The notes beneath the pieces are model-generated. The model had not been told where the DNA came from, did not search any database, and worked only from the letters and a program-made list of their open reading frames with translations. This document shows positions 11,368 through 24,143 of a stretch of 64,000 bases of DNA, in pieces. How positions within the stretch are numbered: position 1 is the stretch's first letter; every line of letters starts with the position of its first letter. The stretch is taken from the NCBI RefSeq assembly GCF_901000735.1, contig NC_081545.1, positions 29,665,513-29,729,512 on the forward strand, in the 5' to 3' direction. This DNA is from Corylus avellana. Taxonomy: Eukaryota; Streptophyta; Magnoliopsida; Fagales; Betulaceae. Both the position numbers and the translations under genes were made by a program.

Positions 11368-11631
11368 ATGTCCGAACAGGCCGCCTTCTATTTGGGATTG
11401 ATTGGGTTGCTAGGAGAGTACTGCCCTTCGTCAAGAAAAAAGAACAGATCCATATTTCAAAGGATTGACTGTATGCATCTCGGGCCATTTCTGGAATATC
11501 CTGAGTTTGGTGGTTGCAATTGGAAGCAACCTTTTCTTACTGCCGAAGATCAATCTTCTCTTGTTCAGAAAACCTTAGAAGACAATTTTGCTGCACCCTA
11601 CACTTCAAATCTCATCATTTTCTCCCTGTGA
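11368..11631 (+). CDS. Upstream ORF in the eIF5 leader (87 codons)
   Basis: This is the first ATG of the inferred spliced leader. It opens an 87-codon frame that stops 39 nt before the eIF5 start. Its context is poor (T at -3, T at +4), whereas the eIF5 ATG has A at -3 and G at +4. A second in-frame ATG lies at 11473. I recognise no domain in the peptide, and nothing shows that the peptide itself matters. In animals, eIF5 mRNA carries a poor-context upstream ORF through which eIF5 limits its own synthesis, because eIF5 level sets start-codon stringency. Whether plants do the same here is inference. Confidence 0.45.
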   Translation: MSEQAAFYLGLIGLLGEYCPSSRKKNRSIFQRIDCMHLGPFLEYPEFGGCNWKQPFLTAEDQSSLVQKTLEDNFAAPYTSNLIIFSL

Positions 11632-11670
11632 CATCCAGTATACTTGCTCTACAATTTCTGCATTGCTAAG

Positions 11671-12987
11671 ATGGCTTTACAGAACATTGGTGGAAATAGT
11701 GATGATGCCTTCTACAGGTATAAGATGCCCAGAATGGTTACCAAAATTGAGGGCAGAGGAAATGGCATCAAGACAAATGTAGTCAACATGGTCGATATCG
11801 CAAAGGCTTTGGCAAGACCAGCTGCTTACACTACAAAGTACTTTGGTTGCGAGCTTGGAGCCCAATCTAAGTTTGATGAGAAAACCGGGACTTCACTTGT
11901 TAATGGGGCCCATGAGACTGCTAAACTTGCTGGCCTTCTTGAGAACTTCATTAAGAAATATGTCCAGTGTTATGGTTGTGGAAACCCTGAGACTGAGATT
12001 CTGATTACCAAAACTCAGATGCTCCAACTGAAATGCGCAGCTTGTGGTTTTGTGTCAGATGTGGATATGAGGGACAAACTCACTACTTTCATTCTGAAGA
12101 ACCCACCTGAACCAAAGAAGGGATCCAAGGAAAAGAAGGCGATGAGGAGGGCTGAGAAGGAGCGACTCAAGGAAGGTGAGGCTGCTGATGAGGAGCAGAA
12201 GAAACATAAGAAAGAGGCCAAGAAGAAGGGAACTACTACTACCTCTTCTAAGGATGGCACGACAAAAGCAAGCTCTTCAAAGAAGAAAGCAAGTGGCTCT
12301 GATGAGGATCGCACATCACCTACTCACAGTCAGGTTGATGAGAAGGAAGAAGATGATGAAGATGAGGACGATGATGTTCAGTGGCAAACAGATACATCAG
12401 CGGAGGCGGCTAGGCAACGCATACAAGAGCAACTGAGTGCAGCGACAGCTGATATGGTCATGCTCTCTACAGAAGAGCCAGAGAAGAAGAAAGCACCAAA
12501 TAAACCAAGTGAAAATGGAAATTTGGTCGCTCGTAAGACACTGACTGATGAGGTGAAAGAAAATATGAAGAAAGGCATCTCAGCAAAGCAATTGCAGTCT
12601 GTTCTGGAGTCACTTTCTGAGTCTGCACAAGAAAAGATGAATGCTTTGTATGAGGGACTATTTGATGGCATTCAGAAAGGGTTTGCAAAGGAGGTGGTCA
12701 AGAAGAAGAGCTACCTTGCTGCTGCTATTGCTCAGGATGAGGGGTCGCAGTTGCTCTTGCTTCATGCGATTGAGGAGTTTTGTGGGAAGTCAAACACAAA
12801 TGCAATGAAGGAAATTGCTCTGGTTTTGAAAGCACTCTACGATGCTGATATCTTGGAGGAAGAGTTCATTGTCGAGTGGTATCAAGGAGGACTGAAGGGA
12901 GGCAACAAGGACTCTCAGATATGGAAGAATGCTCGACCTTTCATTGATTGGCTCCAGAGTGCTGAGTCGGAATCTGAAGAGGATTGA
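11671..12987 (+). CDS. EIF5: Translation initiation factor eIF5
   Basis: Complete, intron-free 438-residue CDS. eIF5 is the GTPase-activating protein for eIF2 in the 43S/48S pre-initiation complex and bridges eIF2-beta, eIF1 and eIF3c in the cytosol. The N-terminal eIF2B/eIF5 domain opens with FYRYKMP; Arg16 matches the catalytic GAP arginine (Arg15 of yeast). It continues through GNGIKT and a zinc ribbon with Cys100, Cys103, Cys122 and Cys125. A lysine-rich then acidic linker spans about 148-235. The C-terminal W2 HEAT domain spans about 290-435, with EFIVEWYQGG and an acidic aromatic tail ending at residue 438. The start was chosen because MALQN aligns with family N-termini; an upstream extension lacks support. 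Length fits plant eIF5. The leader carries an intron and an upstream ORF. Confidence 0.97.
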   Translation: MALQNIGGNSDDAFYRYKMPRMVTKIEGRGNGIKTNVVNMVDIAKALARPAAYTTKYFGCELGAQSKFDEKTGTSLVNGAHETAKLAGLLENFIKKYVQCYGCGNPETEILITKTQMLQLKCAACGFVSDVDMRDKLTTFILKNPPEPKKGSKEKKAMRRAEKERLKEGEAADEEQKKHKKEAKKKGTTTTSSKDGTTKASSSKKKASGSDEDRTSPTHSQVDEKEEDDEDEDDDVQWQTDTSAEAARQRIQEQLSAATADMVMLSTEEPEKKKAPNKPSENGNLVARKTLTDEVKENMKKGISAKQLQSVLESLSESAQEKMNALYEGLFDGIQKGFAKEVVKKKSYLAAAIAQDEGSQLLLLHAIEEFCGKSNTNAMKEIALVLKALYDADILEEEFIVEWYQGGLKGGNKDSQIWKNARPFIDWLQSAESESEED

Positions 12988-14969
12988 TGTGTTCTAATTT
13001 CACTTGAGTGTAACCCTTTTGCTTGCAGATGTCTACTTGTGCGTCTGGTATTGGGAATAAATGGTTTGTTGTATTGTCTTTGTCTTGTCGTAGCTATTCA
13101 TCTAGTAGTTGTGGATTACAAATTACTGTCTTTGATGATGTCTTCCATGTACTTGCTTGTTTCTTTGTAATTGTCTGGTTCGATGTCAAGACATTAAGTG
13201 AAGTTTGTTGGTGTAAAACTTATTTCTCTTTGAAAGTACGTCTTATCCTTTCGTTATCAACTTATTTATTTTTATTTTTTTCTTAATGTTTCCGAGTTCC
13301 GAATCTGCAATTAGCATGATTGAGCTTGTCTTCGGGAGTAGTATTATGCTTGTAAAAGATTCTTGAGACATGGGTTTTCACTACAGTTCCGAGTTTTTAT
13401 GTTTAATGACTGCTAGGTCTCAGAATTATCGAGGAAGTCTGTGGCTCCTGGAAAATGGGGATGGGCAATGGTTAATCTACAGCCTAGGAACTTAGGGCAT
13501 AACCTTACTGATATGGTCTAGTACATGCATATTTGGGAATGGATTTGACAAATGGGCTTTCATGCGCATCTCTTGACCAACCAGTAAATGGAAACATTTA
13601 TTTTTTACTTCTTTGAAAAATCCTAGTCTCGATATTTTCTTGATCATCTCTTCATATCCTTATGTGTATTTGCCTCTTTGAAATTTGAACTATAAGATTT
13701 GTGGTCGACATTAATGAACATAAGAAGAAAGTTTTTATGAGTAAATACTATTTTATCCGTATGTCACATTTTTATTATATAACTATCTCACAATGTTATT
13801 GTAGTAGTATGCCACATTTTTATTATATAACTATCTCAAAATGTTATTGTAGTAGTCCAAACTAACCCTTGATTTTCTCTATGTTAGTTAAGATTGACAC
13901 ATAACATTATTGAATAGTTGTGGAATAAAAGAGTAATACTACACGCGCTCTAGTTTCTCTACACTCAATTTTTTCACTTTCATATATGGCTTTTAAATGA
14001 GTGTGTAGCATTACTTGGGAATAAAAATGTGATTTCAGACATACTTTTTTTTTATTGGTCTGCATTGTTTTCCTCCTTACGTTGAAAGAGAGGCTACATT
14101 GGCACATGATTTAAGTACAGAAACCTTAATTTCATAATGTCAATGCCTGTTTTCCAATGTAGTGATAGCAGCTAGACAAAGCAACAGCCATTGCATGATT
14201 AGCCAAATATTGGGTAATTTCACTTTCGTAGAAAAATTAGCCAAGGATCCGTATAAGACAAATCAAGATATGTCCTGGAAATTAGAAAGAAAAAAAAAGA
14301 AGAAAGATATGTCCTGGAGAGAGAGAGAGAGAGGAACCGCCAAAAGTCTTGAATAGAAGAGGGGAGAGGGGAGGGATGGGATTGTGCATTTGTGTCAAGT
14401 TGTTTGCTAGCCCTCCCACATTACTCGTATTAGCTATTAATTTGTTTAATATTCACCTTTAATTTTGGCCTCCCATTCTTTTAAGTAGCGCATTCATATA
14501 TATATACAGCTAACGACCCCTTTAGGTATTATACTCTACACATTGCTCTCATATACCATAGTTGATGCACTTCGCTAATAATTTCTTTCTGATTTAATCT
14601 AGAATCTAAGGATGCCTCTCCTATATCAGGCAAGAGTGGTAATATTGAACCAAGCACTATGAGCATCTTCCCCTACAGTTTGCTTCAACCTGGCTTATAA
14701 AACTGAACATATGGAATGTAGATTTCCTTCTTGTTGCAGCCCTCGGTGCGACTTTCTTTTTACATGTACTTTTGGATTTCTTCAAGCAAGATAGGTAGCT
14801 GCAACTACAGAACATGAATAAAACGTGATTGATGCTGTGGCAAGTCGTTTGCCTCATCTGATATGGCAAGGGAGAGATGAGGGTCCTAGTACATAAGAGA
14901 AATAAAACAGAATTAATCAGAATGTCAGTTTCGATAGGCAATAATCAACAATCTGCTAGATAACTTTAT
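12988..14969. other. eIF5 3' region and intergenic DNA
   Basis: The eIF5 3' UTR probably runs to about 13300 (T-rich). A 48 bp tandem duplication lies at about 13761-13856 (unit starts ATGTCAC / ATGCCAC). There is a short GA run at 14317-14331. No further gene was seen. Confidence 0.6.
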
Positions 14970-17195
14970 CTCAAGAGCATATAGAGTGCTAATAAAAACC
15001 TTGATAACAATATTTCCATTGAATCCTTATTGGTCACTTGTTCAATTACTACTGATCAACACATTGTCCAATTCTATGATAGGTTGAACAATTTAGTTTG
15101 ACAACCCAAATTGGATGGCCTTTCTTTTGACCCAATTGGTGAGGTAGAGCTAATTAGTTGGAGAAGGGCATTTGAAGAAGATGCAATCTTTGAGGTGGTG
15201 AAAGCTTTGAATAGTGATAAGTTCCCAAGCGATAATCTATGACTTTCTTCAAAGCTTGTTGTGAAGTTTAAAAGAAGATATAATGAATGTTTTCCATGAT
15301 TTTCATGCTAGAGGCAAGTTTGAAAGAAGTCTTAATGCAACCTTCATAGCTCTCATGCTGAAAAAAATAGGGGCTACTGATATAAAGGATTTTTGACCTA
15401 TTAGCATGGTGGGTGGAGTTTATACAATTGTTGTCAAAGTTTTTGCCAACAGGTTGAAGATGGTTTTGGAGAGAATTATCTCAAACAATCATAATGCATC
15501 TATAACAGGTAGACAAATTCTAGAGTATGTTCTTATTGCTAATGAATGTCTCGATAGTAGGATGAGATATGAGGGTGCTATGCAAATTGGATATCAAAAA
15601 CCTTATGATCATGTTAACTAGAATTTGTTGCTGCATTTGTTAAGGAAGTGTGGTTTTGGGGAGAGATGGTGCAACTGGAAAGCTCATTGTATTTTTTCGG
15701 TGTGCTTTTTTTGTGTTGGTGAATAGCTCTTTGTCTTGATTTTTTAATAGTTCTCTTGGTTGAGACAGAGATCCTTTCTCTCCTTTGTTGTTTGTCATAG
15801 TTAGTAAGATGATTACCCCACTATAATGAACAGGGGTTTCTTATTTAGATTTTTCGTGTGGTCTAGGAATGGTGTGGGGCTTAACATTTCCCATATTCTA
15901 TTTGAATATGATATTTTGATATTCTACGTGGCCAATCTGGATTACTTTTGTCTTTTGCGTTGCTTATTTTTATGTTTTGAGGCAGTTCTAGGCTTAAGGA
16001 TAAATTTGGCTAAATCACAACGGGTCCCTATTGGTAATGTTAATGATGTCGAAGATCTGACACACAACCTGAGTTGCAGAAATTTACTGAAATTTACTCC
16101 TTTTTAATCAAGTTCTCTTGGGGAAGTGGCTATGCTTTAGAGAGTAAGGCTCTATGGAGAGTGAAGTTCTAATGAGGTAAGTGGGTTGTATGAGGCTGGT
16201 CTTTGGAAAAATACTAGGAGGGGTTGTGGGGTGTTATCTAGATTCACTAGTTTTGCGGTGGGGAATGGTTACAAGATTAGATTTTGGCATGATGCAGAGT
16301 GAAGTCCTAATGAGGTAAGTGGGTTGTATGAGGCTGGTCTTTGGAAAAATACTAGGAGGGGTTGTGGGGTGTTATCTAGATTCACTAGTTTTGCAGTGGG
16401 GAATGGTTACAAGATTAGATTTTGGCATGATGCATGGTGTGGGGGCCAGGCCCTTAAGGTGGTGTACCCGGAGTTATTCGAAATAGCTCACCTTAAGGAC
16501 GCCTCTGTTTCTGATCACTTACAGCTTTTTGATGATTCTCATCACTGGAATGCTAGTTTTTTCAGAGCAGCACATGAGTAGGAGGTGGATTCCTTCTCCT
16601 CGTTCTTCAATTTGTTGTATTCTATTATGATGAGACGGGGTGTGGAATACAACCTTGTTTGGATCCCTTCCAAGAGAGGGTTATTTGAGACCAAATCTTT
16701 CTATTTTACTCTTAGCTCCCATAATAGTGCTCCCTCCCCTAGTGGAGTATATGGTGAAGTAAGGTTCCTTTGATAGTGACTCTCTTTGCTTGGTTGGAGG
16801 TTGCTAGGTTCTTATGAAATTCTATCTTCGGTCTTTGTGGGTTAGAGTGGATTATGCCTCGACAGGTGGTGGATCTCGATCTATACAAGTTGGAGATGGC
16901 ATTTTGGGAGTTTTTAGAGTGCAGTGGTGTGGAAGATAATTCTGCCACAATGTGGTGCATCTTGAGAGAAAGAAACACTGGAAGTTCTAAAAATTGTGAG
17001 AGGACAATGGTGGAACTAAATGCATTCTTCTTCAAAGCTCTTTACCAATGGACAACTGCCCATAATTGTTTACTTATTTCTAATCTTCTTGACTTTCTTG
17101 ATCTCTTGTCTTCTTTTGATTATGTGTTTTTCTTATATATTTTCTGTATATTTGGATAGCGCCCTTTCGCTCTTTATAAAATTTTGATTACTTAT
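14970..17195 (+). pseudogene. Dead L1-type LINE (reverse transcriptase remnant)
   Basis: Broken frames spell a plant L1-type ORF2. FIALMLKK and IGATDIKDF, then VFANRLK, SITGRQILEYVLIANECLD and the degenerate KPYDHVN, belong to the reverse transcriptase fingers and palm (15350-15620). Later comes RFWHDAWCGGQAL (16400-16460), then IPSKRGLFETKSFYF and the tail CERTMVELNAFFFKALY. Stops and frameshifts are frequent, and the FADD catalytic box and most of the zf-RVT part are missing. A 138 bp in-frame tandem duplication lies at 16159-16434. It ends about 220 bp downstream of the RING-CH gene, tail to tail. Confidence 0.85.
16159..16434 (+). repeat. 138 bp tandem duplication within the LINE
   Basis: 16159-16296 and 16297-16434 are near identical (differences at AGTTCTAA/AGTCCTAA and GCGGTG/GCAGTG). 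The length is a multiple of three. Confidence 0.9.
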
Positions 17196-17467
17196 AAAAG
17201 AATAATCTTTTAAAGTCAAAGAGTATGATTTTGTAACATAAAAGCATTGATTTTTTTTTTTTTAAAAAAAAAAAATCCACACAAATCTTTGTTGATGTAG
17301 GACTCGAGGCTTTGTGAGGTTTAAAAAACATGGACGGCAAACTTTGGTGCTTCATCAAAGTGGAAGATGTCCCCACAAAGAAAGACATGATTAAAATGGT
17401 GAATGTGAATTTGTGCAGCTTACTTATCCATGCAGGTGTATCTAGGAAAAATAGATACATTTCTAAC

Positions 17468-20400
17468 CTGAGGGTGTCGGCGACGCTGGATAGCAGTGAA
17501 TGCTCTAACCATGATATAGATTGGCAAAAGAATCCCAATGGTCCTCAACATCAGTAACTGCAATACCAAGAAATTTTTTATTTGACATTTATTTATGTCA
17601 ATAAAACCATCAAATCTTCTTTCAATAAACTAACAGAATCTTAGCCAGCCATACCGTGAACAATGTCAATGAATACTCCCCAGCTCCACTGATTATGATT
17701 GGTAAAGTATGACGTAAAACCAGAAGAACCATAAACTACAATAAAAGATAAATAGAACAATCTGATTGTAGGAGTGGTACAACTGGTAAGTAAGCCTTAA
17801 CCAATTTTGTGAATAACCAAAAAAATAAAAATAACAAAGAGTTTCAAAAGAACATGAAGGATATTCAATCAAAACCTTTCTGTGTTAACATCTGACAACA
17901 ATCAAACATTACATGGCCAATTATTAGGACTCAGGGGGCACTTATTCCTTTTGAAGGGTAAAGTGGAAATCATAATTTGATAACATATAAGAAGTACCAA
18001 ACAGGACCTGTAATTAGAATTTACTTAAATGAAAATTATTGAACTTATAAATAAATTACATTAGTGTGGAATTGAAAGTTTGTGGCATCATATCTCTTAT
18101 CCACTAGCTCAGACAATAAGGCTGCGGGCATGAGCAACTGGGTTTGTAGGGCCCAAAAGGGTAACGTATCATGTCACCTTAAAGTGGTAACCATCTGTCC
18201 TGTCTATCTCAATCACCATTATTATTATCTTTGTTGTTAGTGTTGTATAATTCACAAGGCTGTCGATCTGATAAGAAGTATTTGCTGGAAGAACTTTTTC
18301 CTGGAATATAATAAATTCTACACACAAGGAGGCTGAAGAGACATGACTAACTTTCTTCAAGCTTCATAACTTTATATTCATTTAGAATAAAGCCTAAGAA
18401 AAAAATAAAACCGAGATGTACTCTAGGGCAATTTTTTCAGAACTAAGTGAGGCAACCAATTGTGCAAGGGTTTCCTATGTTTCACAGCTAACTGAGAAAA
18501 AAAACAAGTAAACAACTACCAGGAGGCAAAATTCTGTATATATATTTTAAGTCACCTGCATGGCTGCACAGGAGAGAGAGAGAGAGATTACAATTATAGC
18601 AACTACACGGCAGCATATCAGGCTTCTCGAAGTGGGAGTTGAATACTCTTCAAAGTCGGTGTCTAGAAATTCACGACCAGTAGCAATCACCGGTATAAAC
18701 TGAGGGTTATGCAGGTCCCTTCTGGAAATCTCCCAATTTCCGCTGAGATGATAACCACAAAAAGATCATATTGTCATTTCTCAATGAGTTAAGCAAAATC
18801 CAAGTTCCATTGCCCTACACAAATTTGAAAATTTTATGTGCACGCAGGTGAACAATACCTGAAGTTCATTGGAATACCACCATAGTGAAACAGAGGAGGA
18901 GGTGCTGTATAATCCGGCTTAAATTGCTGCAGTTCCAGAGAAGTTCAATCAGAAAAGAGCCAGGGACCATTTCCTCGAATTTGATATGCTTAACATAACA
19001 TAGTTACTAGATTTATAATCAGAAACAAGCTTAAAAAACAATGGCAAATGGCAGACCTGAAGGCAAATCTCACAGCTAGTGTCACCCTTCTCATTGCACC
19101 ACCTTTGAACACACTTGCGGTGAGCGAACTGCAACATTTTTAAAAAACAATCTAGTCATTGTTAGGAGCCATCTTAAACCAGCAGGAACACTAAATGCCA
19201 GAAAAAGAAGGGAGAGTAAGGACAATATAGCAATCAGTATCACCCTCCAAGATCAACACCAAAGATAAATTCATGTGACTATTCATAGCATAGTCCAGGC
19301 TAATACTCCACATTACTATAAGTCCAAATTAAAGGTGTACTTGCTTGTTGATGCTCATACTATAAGACATACTAATGCTCGAAACCTAATTAAAAAGATT
19401 GGTTTTTGTATTTACCATAGTTCAGCCGGCAAATTTGCTGACAACCACAAGACCAGCTGGCTACCCATTTTTATTGGAAATATAGGTTCATTCTTAGAAA
19501 AGCAGGCACTGTCTGCTTCTAAGGAGATGCAGAAATGGGGATTTCCTTTTAAGAAAATGCGAGAAACATATTCCATGATACAGTGGCAACCAAAAGAGAA
19601 AAATCCATAAAATGGCTTACCCTATAGAAGCTTCTTACATGCATATCCAAAAGTATATACACAAACTTGTACAAAGAAACCAAAATTTTTAAACTTCAAT
19701 TAGAACACTTTAGATGTTGATAAAGCACACAAAATGTTTGTATGACAGACAAAATATAATGAAGGAAATCTTCGAATAGACGCAGACCTGAACTTTGCCA
19801 TGGCTTAAATGTAATATACAATAATACAAACATGAAACAAGCTACAAGGAATCATGCAGTATAAAAGGAATTTCAAATAACCTTCACATTTTCCACACAT
19901 AGGTATCCAATAATTTGGTCTAGCTTCCAGTTTCTATGTCTCAAAGACTAGTAAAGACACCACCCAAGTCTTTGAACTCACAGAAAAAGCACCTACTCAT
20001 TACACCATACGTTTAGAAGTTTCAATACAGGGATACATGAAGCTGGGGATCAGTGCGTAATTTGGAGGCTGATATTAGGAATTAACTAAAAAGAAATAAA
20101 AGTATAAAATGATTTTAACAGGTGAAATCAATTTATAAATAAGCATTCTTGTCATCATGCACCAAGTCCAAAATTCACAGCAATATATGGAAAACAATGT
20201 GACTTTATTACACTAAATGGGACCCTTCAGGTTTTTATTGTCTGATAATTTTTCTTCAAATGACCAAAAGTATCATAAAGAGCCTTATAAGCCCAACCGA
20301 CATAAATTTATCCAGTCTCAAATTTCCAAGTAAAGGAGCAGTTGCCAAAGCAAACTACCAACTGACCTTCAAGCTGCCACAGCAAGAGCAGGGCGTCTCC

Positions 20401-20606
20401 ATGCTTGACTCTTCATCCTCATCGTGGCAAATCCTACACTCTACAAATTTACTTGGAGTATTGATATCCATCCTATGGGAAGAACTCAAATAATCTTTGA
20501 TTGCTGAGGGCGTGGCTTGCTGTAAGTGGTTTTTGCTCTCAATAGCAGCTTCAAGAGTAGATTCAGTGAGTAATCGATCCACCAGCAACACAAAATGATC
20601 CCCCAT
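17468..20606 (-). CDS. RING-CH (MARCH-like) membrane E3 ubiquitin ligase
   Basis: Six minus-strand coding exons join in frame with GT-AG borders: 20606-20367, 19128-19057, 18926-18859, 18742-18592, 17735-17655 and 17557-17468, giving 234 residues before the tail. The start reads [12 protein letters not shown], as in plant relatives. The RING-CH zinc site is C4HC3: Cys57, Cys60, Cys73, Cys75, His83, Cys86, Cys99, Cys102. Then come [23 protein letters not shown] and two membrane segments (around [15 protein letters not shown] and [14 protein letters not shown]), ending in AIQRRRHPQ. Such proteins ubiquitinate membrane targets with an E2. The C-terminus is uncertain: reading on past 17468 adds 15 residues to a stop at 17420, and a further spliced exon is possible. 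A leader intron probably runs from about 21887 to 20608. Confidence 0.88.
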
Positions 20607-20609
20607 CCT

Positions 20610-22310
20610 TCAAATCACCAAAGAAAATTGATTTCAAAAAATAAAAACGAAATATAAGTTAATATCCAAGCCAACCCTGCATGCAGTCTCTTTCTGCTTT
20701 ACCAAAGATTAACGAAATTTAGTACCGTAAGTCCCACTGCATTCCAGTATGGAATTAACAAGGAAACCAGCGAAACAATTGTGAAAATACCTACACTAGA
20801 GTGAGAACATGACATGAATCTGCAAGAAATAAAGCCCTTATCGTCAAATAAAAAGAAAAAGTTCTCAACTGAGGAAAAATTATCCATCAAAGGCGAACAT
20901 AATAAACCGGTTGATTTCTCTAGGTGCTGGAAGAAATGCAGGAGAAAACGAGAGAGGAAAAGAAAAAAAAAACGTAAATCCTACATTTTCCATTATTTGG
21001 CACTAGACAGGTCATTCATGTATTATTTCTATGTTTTAGAACTGAAATAACATAGAAGCATAAGGAGTTCAATATTTTCTTTTCATTTCCTGGATTTTTC
21101 TCAACAACCAAGTGAAAGATGAAAAAAAAAAAAAAGGAACCAGTGATTCGTAAAAAAAAAAACAAGTATATATAATAATACTGAGAACCCAAGTAATATT
21201 GGCAGAAGATAATATAACCAACACAAGTAGAAAGTATTTAGTACAGAAGATCAATTAGAAGAAACCCAACCAAGGAGTTGTTGGCACACGTCAAAAGAGC
21301 GATATTGAAGCTGCATCAAAATCAATAGGACCATTGAGCAAAAAGGATAAAACAAGGGATATAAAGCTGAAACAACAACAAAATACAGGGAATAAAAGAT
21401 TAAAAGGAGAGGTACCTTTTAATCTGAAATGGACAGCTCCTTGGAAGCTAAAAACAAAAAGAAAAAGAAATGCCCAGGAAGCAAAAGCGACAAAGATTTC
21501 AAGAAAACAACGAGGGAAAGATGAAAATGAGAGCAAACCCAACTAAGAAATGCATCTTCAAAGAAGTTACACAGATAGTGGACCACATTGAAATGTGGAA
21601 AACCCAGAAAGAAAATGTAAAATAAAAGCAACCCAGTATTTTACTTAAGGAGGAAAAAAAAAAGAAAAGGACCAAGGTGGCAGCAAAACCCAGATCAGGC
21701 ACAAAACTCCACGGATATCAAAATGCAGACATAGAGGGAGGAGGGAGAGAGCCAGAGTGTAAAAGGTGTCACCTTGATGAATAAAGGAACAAACTTTAAA
21801 CAAAAGCTACCATATGATTGGCATACGAGAAATATTAAATGAGGGAGAGAAATGTGAGAATTTAGAAAGACTTATAGAAAGAGACTTACAAGAATGGGAA
21901 TGGGATCTTCTGAGTTCTGCGAGAGAAGAAAGCAGCAAACTTTTCCCTCCTCCTATTTGCTTACACGAAGCAAGAGATTGAGTGTCCTCCTTTATAACAA
22001 TAACAACAATCACAAACAATCCTCACCAATGCACCAAAGAAAACCCAATACTTAAATAACAAACACTCTTTCTCTCGTTTGTGTGGGGAAAGTGGGACGA
22101 AGAGGAAAAGGTGAGAGAGAGATTCTAACGGAAAAAAGCCAAAAACCCATCAGCACCACGACCTCCACGATTCCTCTTACTGCTACCGCTTTTCACGTTC
22201 CCAATTTCTCGCTGTCGTATCGCAAATTCTCGTGATTTTGGCTCTTTGTGTCAAAGCATCTCGTTTTTGTTTGTTTTTAGTATCTGAGCAGTGAGTGCGG
22301 GTGTGAACAG
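20610..22310 (-). other. Leader intron and promoter region of the RING-CH gene
   Basis: On the minus strand a probable non-coding first exon (about 22150-21888) ends in a consensus donor CTT|GTAAGTC. The coding start follows an acceptor-like TTTGAAG at about 20608. No ATG-initiated frame of note lies in the exon. Exon ends are inferred. Confidence 0.5.
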
Positions 22311-24143
22311 GAATGGGATGGGGAGCAGCAGCTGCAGGGCTTAAGATATCAGTGTACTACTGTATATGAGTGCATTAATATAAATCTAGACCCACCTTGA
22401 CATTGCCCTCTCCTAAAATTTGCTCCATTTCTTTGGAAATCAATATAAACGAGTAAAAATACTTTAAAAAACTTACCCATTTTTTCTCAATGATTCATGC
22501 TTCCACATAAATGTATCAGATTTTTTTTTGGCTTATATTGTTAAGGTCATGACGAGGGACAGAGCCATGAATGAGAGAAATGTGTTACAAAATTTATATC
22601 GTCTGCTATTTCATTATTCATATATGATTACGGCCAAGACCTTCGTACATCATGCGCAAGGCACTCCAACACCCTCGGTCTCAACTAAGCAACTAATAAT
22701 CACACACTTTGCCATGAATATTAGACAACAAGCCTCACCCATTAAATAAAAAAAAGATATACCCAATAACACACATTCTCTTCTCTCTCACGTTCTCTAT
22801 TCAATTTATTGAGTAGCTTTTTTTTTTTATATTTTGCATGTGACTCATCGTGAGTCCGGAGGTTGCCGTAAAACAATTTCCTTGCTTTTAGAAGTTGGAG
22901 CTATCAAATAACAATGAAGGGGAAAAGGAATAGTAGGAGGCAGTCACGTCTGGTTAAATAACTGAAATGTCCTTTCAATACCATTTATGCATTCTTCTGT
23001 GCTCAACAACTGGTACGTTTTTGGCCGAGGGACGTAAAGGGGAAAAGTTCTTGGTAGGAATGTCATAAATTAATCACACGTGAATGCCCAGTTTCAATCA
23101 ATTAATCACACATAAAAGTTCAGGGCCAATTATGAACTGTCACTTATTTTAATGCTATTTTTAAAGTTTAAAAATTTTCAATTAAAGGTATTTCACTTTT
23201 AATTATCTAATTTCGTTAATTTTTTGCCAAAAACTTTAAAATGCCCATATATTTTTTTTATAAAAAAAAGTTTGCAAAGATTTTTTTTTATAAAAAAATA
23301 AATAAATAAACGCCTAGATCTTTACATTAGTTTTAATAAAAAAGTTAGTATTTTGAGAATTTTGACAAGATTTAACGAAAAATTTCAACTGAAGTGGGTA
23401 ATTGATTCGATACTATTAATTGAGAGTTTTTAAACTTCGAATATACTTTCAAAATGCATGGAAGTTCATAAGGATTTTTTTGAAAATTTCCCTAAAATTT
23501 AGCGTTCAAATAATTTTTTAAAATAAATTTTAAATTATCGACCATTTATTCGGACAAATGGGGCTAACATAAAACTTGTCACAAAAGTTACCCACAACAA
23601 CTAAGTATAGCAAAAAAAAAAAAAATTAGGAATTAAGATACTAGGGATTGGTTTTATTTCTTGTAGCTTTCATCAGGTCAAAATCACATTTGGTCATGGA
23701 GGCCAGTAGATATTGCCTTTGAGATTTCACTCTCATCCCTATTTTGGTTAATTAAGCTAAAATATTAAAATGTGTGTAAAAGATTATGTATCTAGCTTAT
23801 TAATTTTGTTGAAAATTATTGGAAGAGGATGTTGCCATTTTTATGTTGAAGTTCTTGAAACTTTTCTACAATGATCTGATTTGGTGGTCATAAAAGGCCT
23901 AGTACAGCAGGTAAAAGATTATGTTGAAGTTCTTGAAACTTTTCTACAATGATATATATGATTTGGTGGTCATAAAAGGGATCGATGCATCTATTCCACC
24001 TGCAGACCTGCTGTACTAGTCAACAAGTGATTGTTTAATTTAGAAGAGTTGATAATAATAGATGAGTAATGATAGCACATTCTCATTTATTACATTTATA
24101 AGTGATTTTTAAATGTATGGTTGAATTAAAATTAAATAAAGAT
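22311..24143. other. Intergenic, no gene seen
   Basis: AT-rich DNA. It contains a 78 bp direct duplication at 23842-23980 (TATGTTGAAGTTCTTGAAAC) and a 14 bp perfect inverted pair CTAGTACAGCAGGT at 23899-23912 and 24006-24019. Confidence 0.6.

Noticed and set aside
18541..18592. Longer exon 4 of the RING-CH gene running to a donor at about 18560
   Set aside because: It would put the following membrane exon out of frame; the donor GTAATC at 18591 joins exon 5 (17735) in frame and restores a conserved membrane segment.
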